Shown piece by piece: positions 12,968 to 24,359 of a DNA stretch of 64,000 nucleotides (positions within the stretch are counted from its first letter, which is position 1; each line of letters begins with the position of its first letter). Both the position numbers and the translations under genes were made by a program. Source of the DNA: Clarireedia homoeocarpa (Eukaryota; Ascomycota; Leotiomycetes; Helotiales; Rutstroemiaceae); contig LNKV01000060.1 of assembly GCA_001465935.1 (NCBI GenBank), positions 62,001 to 126,000 of the forward strand. Reading direction: 5' to 3'. Under the pieces are notes generated by a model, which worked only from the letters and a program-made list of their open reading frames with translations, was not told the DNA's origin and made no database searches.

Positions 12968-13809
12968 GTTGATGGTACTTGTGACACCAATGGCTCCATA
13001 AGAGTCAGGTCTGGCGCTGGTTGGTGTGTTGAGACAAGAGCAGGCTATCTCAAACGAATTTGGATCTCATCGGCGAAAGGGTTATCGAAGAAGGCTAATA
13101 GCGCAAGACTGATATGAATTGTTTGGGGACGCGCACAGGCAACCAATTTCCAGACAAGGTAAATCTATGTTATTGTAGAGTTGAATACCAGCGTAACCAA
13201 CCAGTTCAGTGCGACTCTCTCTCGCATATGTAGTGAGAAATTTGATATGGATGGATCGCAGCAAAAAGCACACTCGGACATAGAGCACAGAATGTCAAGA
13301 CGTTGCGCACATTTGGACAATTTACATTTAGAAGTTGTTGATACTGCAGCGCACGGGCCATGAAATCATCACATTGCCCGATATGCCGATCAATTTAGCT
13401 TTGCCGAATGTACAGCCTTGCCCTCCCGGTCCAAAGCTTCATTAGATAACTTTCGAACTTTCGTGATTCTCTTCATTTGTAACTTATGGAACTATTTCCG
13501 CTTGCACTTTTGGAGTTACTAGACACTTCCTACACACAATTCTGTCCCCTCGAACTGTGAAACTTGCGGTATTCTTATAACATACTACTCTATCGATCAG
13601 GGAACAGATCCTATCGGCGCATTCTTTCGCAATTCAAAATACAAAATCAAAATATTATCGATTTACCCCGTACCCAGCTGCGCCGGTCAAGGTCACTCCG
13701 GGCATCAAATCGTAGATTGTCGATCGCAAGCTCTATATCTGTGGGGTAGCTCCTCCGGCAAACTATCACAAAAATTACATGCCGCTGCTTGGATGTTGAA
13801 ACTGTCACT
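12968..13809. promoter_or_regulatory. Divergent upstream region TRAPPC11 / RXT2
   Basis: The region separates two head-to-head genes and must hold both promoters. I could not identify a specific operator, and the short open frames look non-coding. Confidence 0.5.
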
Positions 13810-15435
13810 ATGGCCTCTCAAGCTGCCATCTTCGCGGACACAATCGCAGCCATGAAGAAGGCCGTCAAACGGAAATCATATGGTATTTATCCATTCTTGC
13901 ACATAGCTACTTGCCGCGCTTTGCTCACAGTCTCTTACCAACAGATTCGGATTCAGATAGTTCGATCGAACGGCTTACGAACCGCGGAAACAAGTTGAGA
14001 AAGCGAGCACGATACGTTCATCAAGGCCAATTGGCCCCACCAACCGGTCCACAAGTATACAGAGAGGTACGCGATGAATCGAGGAGCTACATATATAAGA
14101 GATAGCTTGTCCATTGTTTTGACGTGTTAGTAGACAATTGAATATGCTGGCTACACGAGAGATATCATCAGTCGAAAGCCCCCACTCGTTGATGAGGATG
14201 GTTACGAAGTAGATAGCGACGACGATGAGGAAAGAGCTGAGGCTATCGCGATTGAGAATGCAGAGTTCGATCCCTATTCGGATATCAAATTAGAAGGTAT
14301 GTCACTCCGCAGGAGTGATTGGATTTTCGATTTCTTTTGCTAACCATATTTTGGCATAGAACTCCTCGCCCCTCTAACAGCTGCTTCGGAACTACCTGAC
14401 CATCCAAGCTTGTCACAACCCTTTAAGTCCAAAGTTTTAACAGAATTAACTCGAAATGCTGGGGAAATGGTACAAAAGGAAATGGAATCACTGTGGAAAA
14501 TTAAGCATCTTCTCACCAAGTTCAGTGGTCATCACACTTGGATGCCTTGCGAGACTGTTGAAACAGAAAATGATGTCACGTTCTTCGAGACCGAGACGGA
14601 GCGGCAACGAAACAAACTCAAGAGGATCACTGGACAAGATATGGATATCATATCCAGTGGAACCCTACCTTCTGAGGATGGCGTGGCTGTCTCGGGTCTA
14701 ATGATCATGGGTGTAGAAGGGGGAAGCACACCCGGATCAGCGATGAATAGGCCGAAGGGTAAAGGAAAAGAAGTAGAAGTGGATGCGAATGCAACTCTGA
14801 CATCTGCATTTTCGAACGGATCCGTAGCAGGTCCATCCAGCATCAATGGTCTTGGCAACAGAGCTGGAACGAGCTCTGAATCGGCACCTCTGAACGATAT
14901 CGAGATGCAAGAGAAGCTGCATGTTACAGGCGAGGAAATGGATCTGGAGCTCGAGGATGCGGATGATGTTCCCATGCCTCGTCGTATGAGAACGCGAGCA
15001 CAGGCACAGGCGGTGTCTGATGGTGCAACTGACCCAATGGGGTCAGCCTCTCCCGACCCGGACGACGAGCCTTTTATACATCCATATTTTCTAGCTCCGG
15101 AATCATCGATTCCAGATCGAGATCTTTACTTGCCTAAGCATGAAGCTGAAGAATTAAGGAAGCTATTACAGCTGTATATTCAGAAACAAGAGGAGATTAT
15201 CCGAGGCGCCCAAAGAGTTTATGAGGGGCTTTTGAGGGCCGATCGTTTACGACATCTGGTGATGAAGTGGGCGAAGGCTGAAGGCCATGTTGGCGCAAAT
15301 CGGGATATGTCAGATGGCGAGGATTGGTATGATAAAGAAGAGTGGGGACTAGATGAGGATCTCAAGAAAGGACAGGATGAAGAGGAGGAGGATGCTGTGA
15401 CAACAGCAAAGAAGACCAGAACTAGACGGCAATGA
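13810..15435 (+). CDS. RXT2: Rxt2-like subunit of the Rpd3L histone deacetylase complex
   Basis: This is a nuclear component of the large Rpd3 deacetylase complex, which represses transcription. Four exons (13810-13882, 13945-14066, 14134-14296, 14360-15435) give 477 aa. The Rxt2 N-terminal domain is readable at about residues 35-170: LTNRGNKLRKRARYVHQGQL, then EYAGYTRDIISRKPPLVDED, an acidic stretch and FDPYSDIKLEELLAPL. The rest is acidic and low in complexity, with a helical segment near residues 380-425 and a basic end (KKTRTRRQ). The start was chosen because MASQAAIFADTI begins the family pattern; an upstream in-frame ATG at 13789 would add 7 residues. Confidence 0.9.
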
Positions 15436-15996
15436 TTTTTGCGGTGATATGTTTTGTGGATTGACGGCAGGCGTAACGGTATGGTAATGAAATTGGCTCA
15501 AGGGGATACACTGAACGGACGGAGATACCATATTTGATGAAGGCGCAATAGGCATGATTGTGTTCTCCATTTCATGTCCATAAGAGGGATGGCGCAGTAC
15601 ATTTGATGATTCTCATGTAGATATAATGTCAAAAGACTTCAACTCCATATATCCTACTCCTTGAAGGGTTGCGATTAATATGTGATAGGATGTATTTTTG
15701 GTGGAAGTTGAGCATCCGAAGATGGAAATAGTAGGCATCGCTAAGAAGATAGAAACCCCCGCAAGTGAAAAACACAACCGAACGCTCTGCCATTTTCTTC
15801 CTGGCCAAGGCTGTTTCTGAGCTCGCTTCGACGTCATGTCTAAATGACTCGTGGAGCTTTCGAGATGCACGTGAAATTCAACTACTATCTTGAGCTTCAA
15901 AATACTAACAGCTATCTGTACGACAACAATACTCGACAACTTGTAAAATTCTGGCTTTCTCTTGTTTTTCTTCCCTCCCCTTGATCTTCGAGTACC

Positions 15997-16791
15997 ATGA
16001 CCACTTTCCTGGGTAGTAATAGAGGTCTGGTCGACTTCGACCAGAAAAGCTTAGCAAGTACGTCGACGACAATCGTAGCAAACACCGTCAAAATTCACTA
16101 ATCGTCTCTCACAGTCGCGGCGGGCTCAATTGCATTCAATCCCATATTCTGGAAGTAAGCTTCATCTTCCCCCTTTCCAATCCAACAGTCAGTTAACCAC
16201 ATCGCCCAGTACCGTCGCCCGTCAAGGTACTTCAACCCCTCATCCAACTTCCCCATACAGGCAACTAACATCTCAAACTCAGAATACCACAATAAGATTC
16301 TCACCCGCCTTTTCAACGGCAACTCCCGACTCGGCTGCTACTTTCTTGCTGTAACGATCTTCTCCCTCGGTATTTTTCGCGATTTCCTCTATGAGCGAGC
16401 TCTTCGTTCTCAACCCACTCACCCGCTTCTCCTCTCTCCCCTCTCGACCTACACTGCATACGCACTCCTAGCATGTGGCAACACATTGGTTCTTTCCTCG
16501 ATGTGGGCCCTTGGTATCACTGGTACATATTTGGGAGATTATTTTGGCATCTTGATGGATAAGATGGTTACTGGGTTTCCTTTCAACATTTGCAGTGCGC
16601 CGATGTACTATGGAAGTACTATGAGCTTTCTGGGGACAGCACTATTGTGGGGAAAGCCTGCAGGGATTCTGTTGACTGCAGAGGTCTTCGTAACTTACTT
16701 ATTGGCGTTGAGATTTGAGGACCCGTTCACTGCCGGCATCTACGCGAAGAGGGAGAGAGAGAGAAGTCAGAAGGGAAAGAAGAGTTCGTAG
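15997..16791 (+). CDS. OPI3: Phosphatidyl-N-methylethanolamine N-methyltransferase
   Basis: It performs the last two S-adenosylmethionine-dependent methylations of the CDP-independent route to phosphatidylcholine in the ER membrane. Four exons (15997-16057, 16115-16154, 16210-16226, 16283-16791) give 208 aa, the normal size. The third exon is only 17 nt but restores the conserved run AFNPIFWN-TVARQ-EYHNKIL, which supports it. Four hydrophobic segments follow the family layout. The methyltransferase region has GTYLGDYFGILM, FNICSAPMYYGSTM and FEDPFTAGIYAKRERER, which bear the SAM-binding residues of PEMT-type enzymes. The tail KGKKSS is basic. The gene is convergent with the amidase gene at 17167. 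Confidence 0.95.
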
Positions 16792-17166
16792 ATCATGATC
16801 GGCAGGGTGGGATGGAGAAGTATGTTGAAGGTGGGGTGCGGGGTGCGGGGTGGTCTAGGCATGGAGGGTTCTTCAGGTGATTAGAGATTAAAGCAAAGCA
16901 TCGAGCGATGTTTTAAGGGAGATGAGAACGATTTGGTATTTCACATGCGAGTGGTGGATCAGGGCATACATTTAAGACGAAAGGGAAATACCAAAAACAG
17001 GGTTCAACAACGGAAGTTCAGGGTTGCATAGATATCAACTACTTTGCATCAAAGGTGTTCATGAGATGGATAGTAGAGACTTCATACAAACTTAATGACA
17101 CTAAGTGAAGTTCTTACTTACATTCTGCAGTCTGCACTGCAAGTTATTGTCTCGTTTTTCACATCA
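16792..17166. other. Convergent intergenic region OPI3 / amidase
   Basis: The region should contain the two 3' untranslated regions. I see nothing else in it. Confidence 0.55.
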
Positions 17167-18312
17167 TCATAATTCTGGATAAACATCCCTGAAAATGTCA
17201 GCGAGGCTTCATCGTTACCTTCACACTATACTTACGTTCTCCTCAACAAAGGCATCTTCTCCTTGATTTCTTCCCAATATTTCAGGTCAATATCAACGAG
17301 ACCAATTTCTGGTTCTTGGCCTTCTCCTGTCATATCCAGAAGAACCTTTCCCCACGGATCTACGACCATGGAATGTCCATAGCTTGTGCGTTTCTCGTTG
17401 TGAGCTCCGACTTGCGCAGCAGCTATCACATAGGCCTGTGATTCGATGGCACGAGATCGGAGGAGAACTTCCCAGTGAGCCTTTCCTGTGGGAACGGTGA
17501 ATGCGGATGGATAGGTGAGGATTTGAGTCAATTGACGATGAAGGCTCAGTGATGGCTCAGGGAAGCGCAACTGGACATGTTAGTCAAGAGAGAACATGAA
17601 GAGAGTCTAGAGTTTGAAAGAGAATGTACCCCTTAGAGTGAAGAAAGGAAGAAAATCACTTGATTTTCTCACTCAAAGGACTTGCTTGGCCTCTTCTTCC
17701 GCTCTTCTTCCTGTCCATCAATCTATTTTCAGCATAATACAGCACTTACGTCAAAACAAATTAACAATCCTACCCTCCCCAAGACCGTCTCTACTGGCGG
17801 TACAATCCTCTTCCCCTTTTCCACACTGTTACTCTCCTTTAGATTTCCATAGTCAAATAAATGCAGCTTATCATAATAAGCCTTGATCTCCCCCTGTTCG
17901 TCAATCCAACAGCTCCTATTGAATAGCTTCTTGCCATCTGGGGCTGGCACGTGAATGCCCACGTTGATTGCTAGAGATGCTTCCTTGGCTGCTTGACGAA
18001 TGCCCAAAACGAATGGAGAGCTGTGCATAGGCTGAGCGAGGGATATGGATTCACTGGGGGAGGACGCAATGTAGTCGGTTGCTTCGGGAAGGAAGAGTGC
18101 CTGGGGGGAGAAAAATGAGATTGAGAATAGGACTCAGGAAATTTGAGAGAGGAGACGGACTTTTGCTCCTGCAGCTGAGGCCTTCTTTATGAGGGTTTGG
18201 CAGAGTGAGAGGTTGTGGGTCATGGATGCTGTTGAGCATAATTGACCGATTGCCTATGGGATGGTCAGAATTGCTTTGTAGTTCGGGTGGGGGATCTTAC
18301 TGCGAGGGTCAT
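17167..18312 (-). CDS. Nitrilase-superfamily amidase, Nit1/deaminated glutathione amidase type
   Basis: It probably hydrolyses deaminated glutathione, a metabolite-repair reaction, in the cytosol or mitochondria. Five exons on the minus strand (18312-18301, 18253-18161, 18100-17750, 17570-17236, 17188-17167) give 270 aa. The first exon has 4 codons (MTLA) and the last 22 nt; the last replaces a stop at 17232-17234 and gives the family ending RRTDVYPEL. The Cys-Glu-Lys triad is visible: Glu41 in FLPEA, Lys113 in YDKLHLFD and Cys150 in LICFDLRFPE. The segments ILTYPSAF, AHWEVLLRSRAIE and SYGHSMVVDPWGKV match the Nit1 subfamily better than omega-amidase (Nit2-type in animals). Introns are 47, 60, 179 and 47 nt. 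Confidence 0.9.
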
Positions 18313-18882
18313 TTTGAGATATGTATGAAGTTAACAATAAACAAATCCTAAGTATAAAGTTGGTTTCAGTCAGTTCTTTTGTTTATGGAGGAGCTCATAT
18401 AAAACCCATAAGACATATATATCATTGGTCGATTATGGCTTGATTCTGATGATGCTGACAAACAGACCCGAGTTCACTCCGGCACGGAACGGGGTGAGAT
18501 TTAGCAAGCGAGGCAAGGTAGTAGTAAACAGTTACGATTCACGAAGCAAACACCTGCAAAATACATTGATATCTTCAATTCCTCTCTCGTTGTAGACATT
18601 CCTTCGAGTTTTGTTGGATCCAGAATCTTTAACAGGGAATTTGGATTATTATTCATGAATGTTGAACATTCATCCAGAGTCCTTTCGATTGACTTTACGA
18701 GATGACGTCCTTCAATGACCCCAAGTTTTTTGACCGACGTCTAGTCAGTTCCCCAAATAATTTTTTTGGACAACCCGAAGATTTCCACAACCCCAACCTG
18801 ACGTGAGCCTTTTAATATATAAAAGGCTCCAGATTTTCTACTTCTCACCAAACGCAATGCCCTGATCGCCATACAAGTAGAA
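18313..18882. promoter_or_regulatory. Divergent upstream region amidase / HEM25
   Basis: The 570 nt between two head-to-head genes include a CRE-like octamer (TGACGTCC, near 18702) and an inverted-type GACGTC nearby. This is suggestive of a bZIP site but weak. Confidence 0.35.
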
Positions 18883-19962
18883 ATGTCAAATGGCGGAACA
18901 GCTGGGAAATCGTCATCTTGTATGCTCCTCTACCCGCAAAGCTCCTAAACAAATCATAGGCTGACCAACCCTACAAATACAGACTTCCACTTCATAGCTG
19001 GACTAGGATCAGGCGTGCTCTCTGCAGTTCTCCTCCAACCCGCCGACCTCCTTAAGACCCGTGTGCAACAATCCAACCACAAAACCCTACTCGCCACCAT
19101 CCGCGAGCTCTCCTCCCAACCTGACTCTATCCGTTCCTTCTGGCGCGGCACTACCCCCTCCGCGCTGCGCACCGGTTTCGGTTCCGCCATCTACTTCACT
19201 AGTCTCAATGCGCTGCGGCAAAATGTCGCACGCTCGAATCTACTCCGCACCATCGGTGTTGTCGAACCTACCTCTCAAGCACAACTAGTGACTAAACATG
19301 GCCATTCATCGTCCCTACCAAAACTCTCGAATCTTGCTAATCTGACAACCGGAGCGGTAGCGAGAGCGTCCGCGGGGTTCATTCTCATGCCTATGACTAT
19401 TATCAAAGTGAGATATGAATCGAATCTCTACTCTTATAAATCTATTCTTGGTGCTGGACGTGATATACTACGTACTGAAGGATTCCGGGGCTTCTTTTCG
19501 GGATTTGGCGCTACTGCTATCAGAGATGCGCCATATGCGGGGTTGTACGTGTTATTCTACGAGCAGTCGAAGAAACGCCTCAGTGCGTTGACACAGCGCA
19601 TGCCACCTGTAGCAGGCGAAATAGTCGAAAGTATAAATATGAGCATGAAAGGGACAACATCTGCATCGATAAATTTTGGATCAGGAGTTCTAGCCGCAGG
19701 ACTGGCAACCGCGATTACGAATCCATTTGATGCGATCAAGACGCGTATTCAACTGCAGCCAAAACGATATTTGAATATGATGCATGCGGGGCGGAAGATG
19801 GTTGGAGAAGAAGGCGTCAAGAGTCTTTTCGATGGATTGGGTTTGCGTATGGGAAGAAAAGCAATTAGTTCGGCATTGGCATGGACGTTGTATGAGGAAA
19901 TGATTAGGAGGGCAGAGGTGGCCTGGGTGAAGGCAGCGGTGGAGGCGGAGACGGTGGTATAA
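18883..19962 (+). CDS. HEM25: Mitochondrial glycine carrier Hem25 (SLC25A38 type)
   Basis: This inner-membrane carrier imports glycine for 5-aminolevulinate synthesis, the first step of heme synthesis. Two exons (18883-18919, 18983-19962) give 338 aa. Three mitochondrial-carrier repeats are visible through their signatures: PADLLKTRVQ near the start, MPMTIIKVRYES in the middle and NPFDAIKTRIQ in the third. The glycine-carrier subfamily is recognised by FIAGLGSGVLSAVLLQPADL and YFTSLNALR. An insertion of about 30 residues (VVEPTSQAQLVTKHGHSSSL) precedes the second repeat, as in other filamentous fungi. The first intron falls within the first 13 codons. The gene is convergent with the coiled-coil gene at 20330. 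Confidence 0.93.
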
Positions 19963-20329
19963 GGCCTGGAGTATGGATGTCTACTCCACTCAACTTTGTG
20001 TTAAAAAGGTATCATTTTACTTCTTTGCGTAAAATTGGATAAATGCGCTGGGGGTCAAGTCACGAACGAGTACGATTCCATGTATTGTATCATCTTCTTC
20101 AACTGGGTATTTCAACTTAGAACAAGAAGAGTTGGAGATGTGCGCATAATTTGGAAAAAGGTTAAAAGAATAAAAGAAAGAAATTCCACCTCTCGGATCG
20201 AGGATCACTTCCCAGTCCTCCAACAACCCATAACCCTTGAATACCAAATCCCAACTCCAGAGTCCCATTACTCCAAACCCATCCTCGTCTCCATTCCCAT
20301 TCCCACTCTCCTAGCGAACCCAACCTGCC
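19963..20329. other. Convergent intergenic region
   Basis: The 3' regions of HEM25 and the coiled-coil gene meet here. No feature recognised. Confidence 0.55.
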
Positions 20330-21998
20330 CTACCTCCCAGCAGCCCACCTGACAAATGGCGAGGGCGACCTAGAACGATGTTTCCTCCTCTCAATCACCA
20401 GTTGCAAATCGTCGCTCTTGTGGTGATGTTTCTTCTTCTTACCACCCTCGACAACATATTCCTTTACGTATTCGATAGTTTGCTGCTGAGGCGGTCGCGC
20501 AACCGTCAGACGTGTTTCGCGGAGTTGGCGGGTGTGTGCCCAGAGTGCATCTTGCTCGTCTTCGGGCACCCAGCGCTTGATTAGGATGAAGTCGGGGTCC
20601 TGTGGGAGGTGTTAGTAGGGGTGGAGGATGGGGGATGGGAGATGGGGGGGTAGCAAGGGATGTTCTTACCTCCTTGTCGAATTCATATTGAATTCCATAT
20701 ACACGCAATGTTTCGATCGAGAGGTGTCGTCTCGACATACGCGTATACGTGGGTCTTGGAGCCATCACCGCCGGTGGTGGTGGTGGTGGTGGTGGCGGTG
20801 GATGCGCATGAGGATGAGCATGTTGATGAGCATACGCTGGTAGTGGCGGCGGCGGTGGATGCGCATGTTGATGAGCATGCGTTGGTGGAATTGCCTGCTT
20901 AGGCAACTCGCCCTTTGTAATAGCCACAATCTGTTGTTCGTCCAGACCAGCTTTATGCAAATCCTCATGAAGACGACGTTGATATTCCTTCTCTCTCGCA
21001 TCTCTCTCTGCCTTTTCTTTGGCCATTCGAGCCGCTTCCTGCTTTTTGAAGTTCTCAATGATCTCATCTCTTTCCTTGCGCTCCTTGGCAGCTTTCTCTT
21101 CTTCTTCACGTTTAAATTTGGCGATGGCTTCGTCACGTTCGGCCTTTTCGCGGGCGGTGCGCTCGGCCTCTTCGCGTTTGAATTTTTCGATCGCTTCTTC
21201 TCTTTCTTTCCTTTCGCGCGCCAGTCGTTCTTGTTCCATGCGCTTCATGCGTTCATATGTTTCTCTGATTTCTTTGTCGGCTCGCTCTTTTTCTTCGGCG
21301 GTTCGTCTGTCTCTCTCCATTCTCTTCTTCTCCTCTTTCAATGTCAAGAGCTCGAACTCTTCTCTCAGCAACCTCTCGCTTCTCTCCTTCTCCTTCTCAG
21401 ATCTATATCGTTCTAACTCTCCTTTGTTCCTCTCTTCCTCTCTCAAGATTCTCTCCCTCTCCCTTAACTGCTTTTCCATCCTCTCTCTCTCCCTCTCACG
21501 CTCTCCCTCCGCTCTATATCTCTCCAACTCATTCCTCGTCCTTTCCAACTCCAGATCCTCCCTGGAGAAACTTGTCCGTCCACTCGAAGGCGAATGCGAA
21601 ACACTCACATGACGACTATGGCTGCGGTGTCGTCTGCCTCTACCACCGCCCACACTTAATCGATGATGCGCGCGATCATAAAGCGAGTCGGAATCATCAC
21701 TATCGCTATAATCATTATACACACGCTGGTTATTGATCACGATGGGAGCAGCAGCGGGAACTGCGGCGGGTGCAGCCGGTGGAGGAGGCGGGGCAGGTGA
21801 CCTTTCCCGACGTTGGCCTGTTGAATGCGAGCGGCGGATTGCGTTGAGCTCAGGCGCTAGATAGGCCGTCGTGCCGTAGCGGTAGCCGGTGCTAATAGGT
21901 GGTGACTCGCCGCCTGGTCGTCGGTAGGGAATAGAGGGGGCCGGGTCACGACCGCGCGAAATGCGAATATCGACGTCTTCCTCGCGGTAGTAAGGCAT
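20330..21998 (-). CDS. Charged coiled-coil protein with His/Pro tract, function unknown
   Basis: I cannot assign a function. Two exons (21998-20670 and 20599-20330, intron 70 nt) give about 532 aa. The start MPYYREEDVDIRISRGRD was preferred over the longer open frame because upstream codons lack protein character. Order of parts: a Pro/Arg-rich N-terminus with SRSHSRHVS patches (to about residue 135); a very long Glu/Arg/Lys helix of RERE and EKERAD type, probably a single alpha helix or coiled coil (about 140-350); a His-Ala-His and polyproline tract (about 360-405); and a conserved-looking C-terminal block containing RRHLSIETLRVYGI and LIKRWVPEDEQDALW (about 415-475), followed by a basic KKKKHHHK tail. 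The C-terminal block recalls a fungal DUF family (possibly DUF8035), from memory only. The helix makes long antisense open frames that are not genes. Confidence 0.8.
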
Positions 21999-23736
21999 TT
22001 TGGGGTTGTTTTCGGAGTTTTTGTGAATTTGTGTTTGTCTTGCGAACTTGCAGGTTTTTGTAATATGCAAGTAGTGCTGATCGTCAAAAATGGGATAGGA
22101 TGGCACAGCAGGTAGTAGGCCCCGCAGAGCGACTGAGGAAGAGGAGGGGTCGGGGTCGGCCTTTAATATGCGATAAGATTCCTCTAACTTTAGAGCTCTT
22201 TGAAGGTGTTCGTCCGTTGTGACAAGTATTTTAAGAGATGCTAAGATATTCAGCTCAGAGACAGCAAGGTGGAAAAGATTCCAAAATGCTCATGTAACAA
22301 ACCAACGTAATCGCTGAGAGGCAAACAAACAAACTCCTTCTTCTACGGTGAAGAGAGAGCAAATGTATGTTTGGGGGGGGGGAGGAGAAAAGGAAGAAGA
22401 AGAATGGGATCCTGTCAGCAGGAATGGGCATGGGCTGATTTAAGGTCGTTCTACTGGGCTGCTGTAGTATCCTTTTCAGTCATCTACCTCTACGGAGTAC
22501 TGTGTGGACACACCATCCTTCCCGCGACTGGTCTTACATTGCCTGGCCTGCAGCCATCTTTTGTGGCCATACCTGGCTTATGTTCCAATCGACCATCTAG
22601 TTGGGCCGCCACGAGTAGAGCAGATGCTTGGCCATGTACTTGGTGCCTACGGCAGAACCTACAGTATCTGGGCTGTACGAAATTAAAGGACCATCTTCAC
22701 CCATTGTCGTATCCTGCAGAAAAGCTCTGCGCTGCAGCTAAAGATACAGCCCTAATGGCTCAGCAGCATAGCAACATAAGGTGGGGAAAGGGAAGCGACC
22801 AGGGGATTTTATGCGGCTGGTGGATGAACCTCTCGTAATTTGGGCCTGTCATTGAACGGTTTTTTGCCGTGCTGGACGCAGGATGCTGTTTTCCATGCTG
22901 ATTACTGGTAGGTTGTAGTTAGTACGGCTGTGGGTACTTGACCCTAGATGAATGTAACATCCTAAGTTGTACCCTGCCGCGAGCCTGCGATATGATAAGT
23001 GATGGCAGACGCAGACGCAGACGGAGAATAGTCGCGAGTAGGATCTCTGCGGCTCACACCCCGCTATGCTACAGATGTAACGGTCTCTGAACCAGTGAAA
23101 TTCAGTCTTTTACGTGTACCTACATAGTACATACTTCGCACGCACGATAGTAAGTACTTCTTTTTCCAAAGATACAGTACAGATACAGCATGGGGAGGTT
23201 GGGATTTCGGGAAGCGCCTTTCGAGCTTGGGTCAAGTTAGAAGTGGCCTCTCTCATGTTTGAAATGCAGCGCCGAAATACACAAAGTTATTTTTGGATCT
23301 GTCAATGTCGGTGGAAATTGCTGCTGAAAAACCCACCAAAATTCATGAGGTTGATGACGACCGTTCTATTTTGGGGGCCGAGTCTTCCTCTTGGTGAGCA
23401 TTGCAGCTTAACATTCTTAGTAAACATGATGTATAGAGGCTGGCACTATTGTGCTCTATTGCCCAGATTCGATGATACTTTATATGACACACCAACGGAA
23501 AATGAGTACTGTAGTTCTACCGCCTCTTGGTTAAAGCATCAACATGGATCCATTTCTGTCCGAATGACTGTAAAAATCTTGTGATCCCAGGCCGACGCCA
23601 TCCAATGGCCACACACCTCCCCACAGTCGATATCTCATCCTCCCGGTGCAGTGTAACATCAACCGAATAATAAAGCTTGATTCATATGACAGACGAGGCA
23701 GTTTCGGGAGAAAGTATAGCGTTCATCGTTTTCTCT
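21999..23736. other. Intergenic, no gene recognised
   Basis: About 1.7 kb between the start of the coiled-coil gene and the 3' end of prefoldin 1. It includes a G10 run at about 22372-22381 and several frames of 60-156 codons without coding character. The left part should carry the promoter of the coiled-coil gene. Confidence 0.55.
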
Positions 23737-24359
23737 TCATCCACGGCCACCGCTTTTGAAGATCTGATCGATGTGCTCCCGACTGTTCTTATGTGTAGTC
23801 TCTAAATATTGTAACTTTTTGCCCAGATTTTCCACATCTGATTTCAGCTCGGCCGTCTCACTATTCAACCGCTTGTTGACATCGGCTATAGGGCTGAAAA
23901 CGAACCTATCCAATCATTAATGCCTGCGTATCTCGTGATATAGTCATGTGGTCTAAGAAGAGCCACTGCTGATACTCGCGGAAATGAAAAGGGATAGCAT
24001 CATGAGATTTACAGTGTAAAGGGACGTACATCTTTCCAACTCCTTCATAGATGTTAGTACTTGGCGGCAACGTGGATACCTCGCTGGATGTAAGTTGAAG
24101 TAAACGAATCTCTCGCTGCTTGACCGATATCTGTGATTTGACGATATTGATCTGCTGTTGAGCTTGGATTGCTTGACTCTCAATCTCTTGGACGAGCTAG
24201 TAACTTGTTAACACGGTCATGTTGAAGTATTGAGTTTTGGTGATGGCAGGGAGGACAGGATGGACAAAGCACTTGATCTGATCACTTGAAGGTGTTTTGC
24301 AGGACAAGAGACTGGGAGGAGCTACTTGCCTTCTGTAAAGCTTCGTTGGGAATAGACAT
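23737..24359 (-). CDS. PFD1: Prefoldin subunit 1 (beta-class)
   Basis: This is a beta-class subunit of the cytosolic prefoldin hexamer that assists actin and tubulin folding. Three exons (24359-24330, 24196-24030, 23905-23737) give 121 aa, a normal length. It shows MSIPNEALQK, a long N-terminal helix (QIESQ-type heptads), the beta-hairpin region YEGVGKMFVFSP and the C-terminal helix NLGKKLQYLETTHKNSREHI, the usual prefoldin-1 ending. Intron 1 (24197-24329) begins GCAAGT after AG, a GC-AG intron with an otherwise ideal donor; without it the frame would stop 15 codons later. The gene is divergent from the ceramidase gene, which also appears to use a GC donor. Confidence 0.92.

Noticed and set aside
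20859..21612. Long plus-strand open frames of 185 and 197 codons
   Set aside because: They are antisense shadows of the Glu/Arg/Lys-rich helix of the minus-strand gene; the Phe/Leu/Ser-rich translation is an artefact of codon complementarity.
22371..23584. Plus-strand frames of 155 and 156 codons
   Set aside because: No recognisable domain, no supporting splice structure, unusual Trp/Cys-rich composition.
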